From an uncultured Chloroflexota bacterium (GTDB lineage: Bacteria; Chloroflexota; Anaerolineae; Aggregatilineales; Phototrophicaceae), in the NCBI GenBank assembly GCA_937988705.1, contig CALKIA010000083.1:1-6939 (forward strand): DNA of 6,939 nt, written 5' to 3'. Made by a program: the position numbers and the translations under genes. The notes below the pieces were generated by a model. The model was given only the letters and a program-made list of their open reading frames with translations. It did not search any database and had not been told where the DNA came from. Below are positions 6,149 to 6,939 of this stretch, one piece after another (the first letter of the stretch is position 1; each line of letters starts with the position of its first letter).

Positions 6149-6241
6149 CCTGTTTTCTCGGTATATTTGTGCGAATGATTGACGAAAGATGTGACTGTTG
6201 ACGGTGACTTCTACAGGTCGCTTGTGCATGAAAGGGCATTC
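6149..6241. promoter_or_regulatory. Divergent intergenic region between PRTRC-B and the acetyltransferase
   Basis: These 93 bases separate two genes that point away from each other, so promoters for both probably lie here. AT-rich AAATATACC on the minus strand (near 6160-6170) is a possible -10 region for PRTRC-B, but no matching -35 is clear. The acetyltransferase site GAAAGGG is at 6230-6236. Confidence 0.35.
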
Positions 6242-6703
6242 ATGACCCATCCAAGTTTAGAAATTCGTCATGCCACACCAGAGGAAATTGCCCAAATTGC
6301 GGCCATAGTGAACGCTGCGTATACGAAGTGGATTGATGTCATCGGAGGAAAACCGATGCCCATGACGGCTGACTACCATGCTCTCATCGCTCAGCAACGG
6401 GTATATAGTGTGCGCGATGGATTGGAATTAATTGCCGTCTTGGTGATTTGGCAGGCGGACGATGCGCTTTATGTTGACAATCTTGCAGTTGACCCCGCGC
6501 ATCAAGGACGGGGGGTGGGTAGCCAACTGCTGACATTTGCCGAACGAAAAGCGCGTGAGATGCAACTGAGTAAGCTGACACTGTGTACAAACGAGAAGAT
6601 GACGTACAACCAAGCCCATTATGCCAAGCATGGCTACTTCGAGATACGACGTGAAACTACGCCTAACGGGCGTCGCGCTGTGTGGATGCAAAAGCAGTTG
6701 TGA
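6242..6703 (+). CDS. GNAT family N-acetyltransferase
   Basis: This 153-residue protein is a single-domain GNAT enzyme, which transfers an acetyl group from acetyl-CoA to an amine. It shows the N-terminal LEIRHATPEEIAQIAAIVNAAY start (6-27), the strand VLVIWQADDALYVDNLAVDP (66-85), the acetyl-CoA pyrophosphate loop QGRGVG at 88-93 followed by the helix SQLLTFAERKA, and a motif B region NQAHYAKHGYFEIRR at 123-137. The substrate cannot be told. The ATG at 6242 is preceded by GAAAGGG with a five-base gap, and it begins just before the conserved domain. A TTG at 6179 would add 21 residues with no domain support. It runs opposite to the PRTRC genes, so it is probably an independent insertion. Its TGA directly abuts the stop of the next gene. 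Confidence 0.9.
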   Translation: MTHPSLEIRHATPEEIAQIAAIVNAAYTKWIDVIGGKPMPMTADYHALIAQQRVYSVRDGLELIAVLVIWQADDALYVDNLAVDPAHQGRGVGSQLLTFAERKAREMQLSKLTLCTNEKMTYNQAHYAKHGYFEIRRETTPNGRRAVWMQKQL

Positions 6704-6939
6704 TCATTGGTAGTCACCCACAGGGAGATGTGTTTTGATTTTGCCGGAGTGACGCGCGACATCTTTCTTCACTGCTGTCACGAGGTCTGGCGATGCCATC
6801 AGGTGCTTCAGTCCCGCCAGCGCATCCGCCATGATTCCGTGCGCCTCTTCGATGAGTTCGATAGCGAAGGCAACATCCTCAGCAGACCACGAGAGCGGCG
6901 GGATTTCGGATAAGGCTTCGTCGGTGTAGTCGATCAGGC
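6704..6939 (-). CDS. Hypothetical protein, C-terminal part (partial, runs off the right edge)
   Basis: The minus strand holds an uninterrupted frame from the window edge to a TGA at 6706-6704, about 77 residues. It reads LIDYTDEALSEIPPLSWSAE, then an alpha-helical, acidic stretch with FAIELIEEAHGIMADALAGL, and ends HSGKIKTHLPVGDYQ. It has GC-rich codon use like the PRTRC genes, no cysteine, no membrane segment, and a balanced composition typical of real protein. I do not recognise the family. It lies in the same orientation as the PRTRC genes and, apart from the inserted acetyltransferase, immediately upstream of protein B. It could be another cassette member, but it does not resemble what I know of proteins C, E or F. 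Confidence 0.6.
   Translation of the reverse strand, partial: LIDYTDEALSEIPPLSWSAEDVAFAIELIEEAHGIMADALAGLKHLMASPDLVTAVKKDVARHSGKIKTHLPVGDYQ

Noticed and set aside
6179..6241. Upstream TTG start of the acetyltransferase
   Set aside because: The ATG at 6242 has a good GAAAGGG site and begins right before the GNAT domain. The extra 21 residues show no family features.
1..6939. CRISPR arrays, tRNA or rRNA genes
   Set aside because: No regularly spaced repeats, no tRNA arm sequences and no rRNA-like segments were seen on reading both strands.

Overview
This is a bacterial window. It has no ribosomal or taxonomic marker gene. The GC-rich PRTRC-type genes, a CL-type group II intron and an EccC-like ATPase domain would fit a Chloroflexota or proteobacterial accessory region, plasmid or integrated element, but the assignment is weak. 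Most genes have GC-rich codon use. The TIR-ATPase gene is visibly AT-rich and looks imported.

Layout, left to right. Position 1-12 holds the first codons of a minus-strand gene with a good ribosome binding site. Positions 13-572 hold no gene I can defend. A 100-residue minus-strand hypothetical ORF (573-875) may be a truncated remnant. A 113-bp leader (876-988) with competing inverted repeats precedes a plus-strand gene (989-2287) for a TIR domain fused to an EccC-type FtsK/SpoIIIE ATPase. Its stop codon overlaps that of the convergent ThiF/E1-like gene (2284-3060, minus).

The ThiF gene is translationally coupled by an ATGA overlap to the 3' exon of a PRTRC protein B gene (3057-3620, minus). 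A complete 2387-nt group II intron (3621-6007, minus) with a full maturase/reverse transcriptase/HNH protein interrupts that gene. The 5' exon lies at 6008-6148. Joining the exons at the intron boundaries restores one reading frame of 234 residues. A divergent plus-strand GNAT acetyltransferase (6242-6703) follows, and its stop codon abuts the stop of a partial minus-strand ORF that runs off the right edge.

How the genes may work together. PRTRC cassettes (ParB-related, ThiF-related cassette) are known to carry ubiquitin-pathway-like components: an E1-like ThiF protein, an E2-like protein B (Prok-E2 family D), a ubiquitin-like protein C and a JAB peptidase-like protein A. The window shows the adjacent E1-like and E2-like pair. 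The E2-like protein has one cysteine in the whole chain, in a context very like the eukaryotic E2 active site. If the intron does not splice, the E2-like protein is lost, so the E2 step would depend on RNA splicing. The neighbouring TIR-ATPase has the look of a defence effector with a sensor or motor ATPase. A functional link between it and the PRTRC genes is only inferred from proximity.
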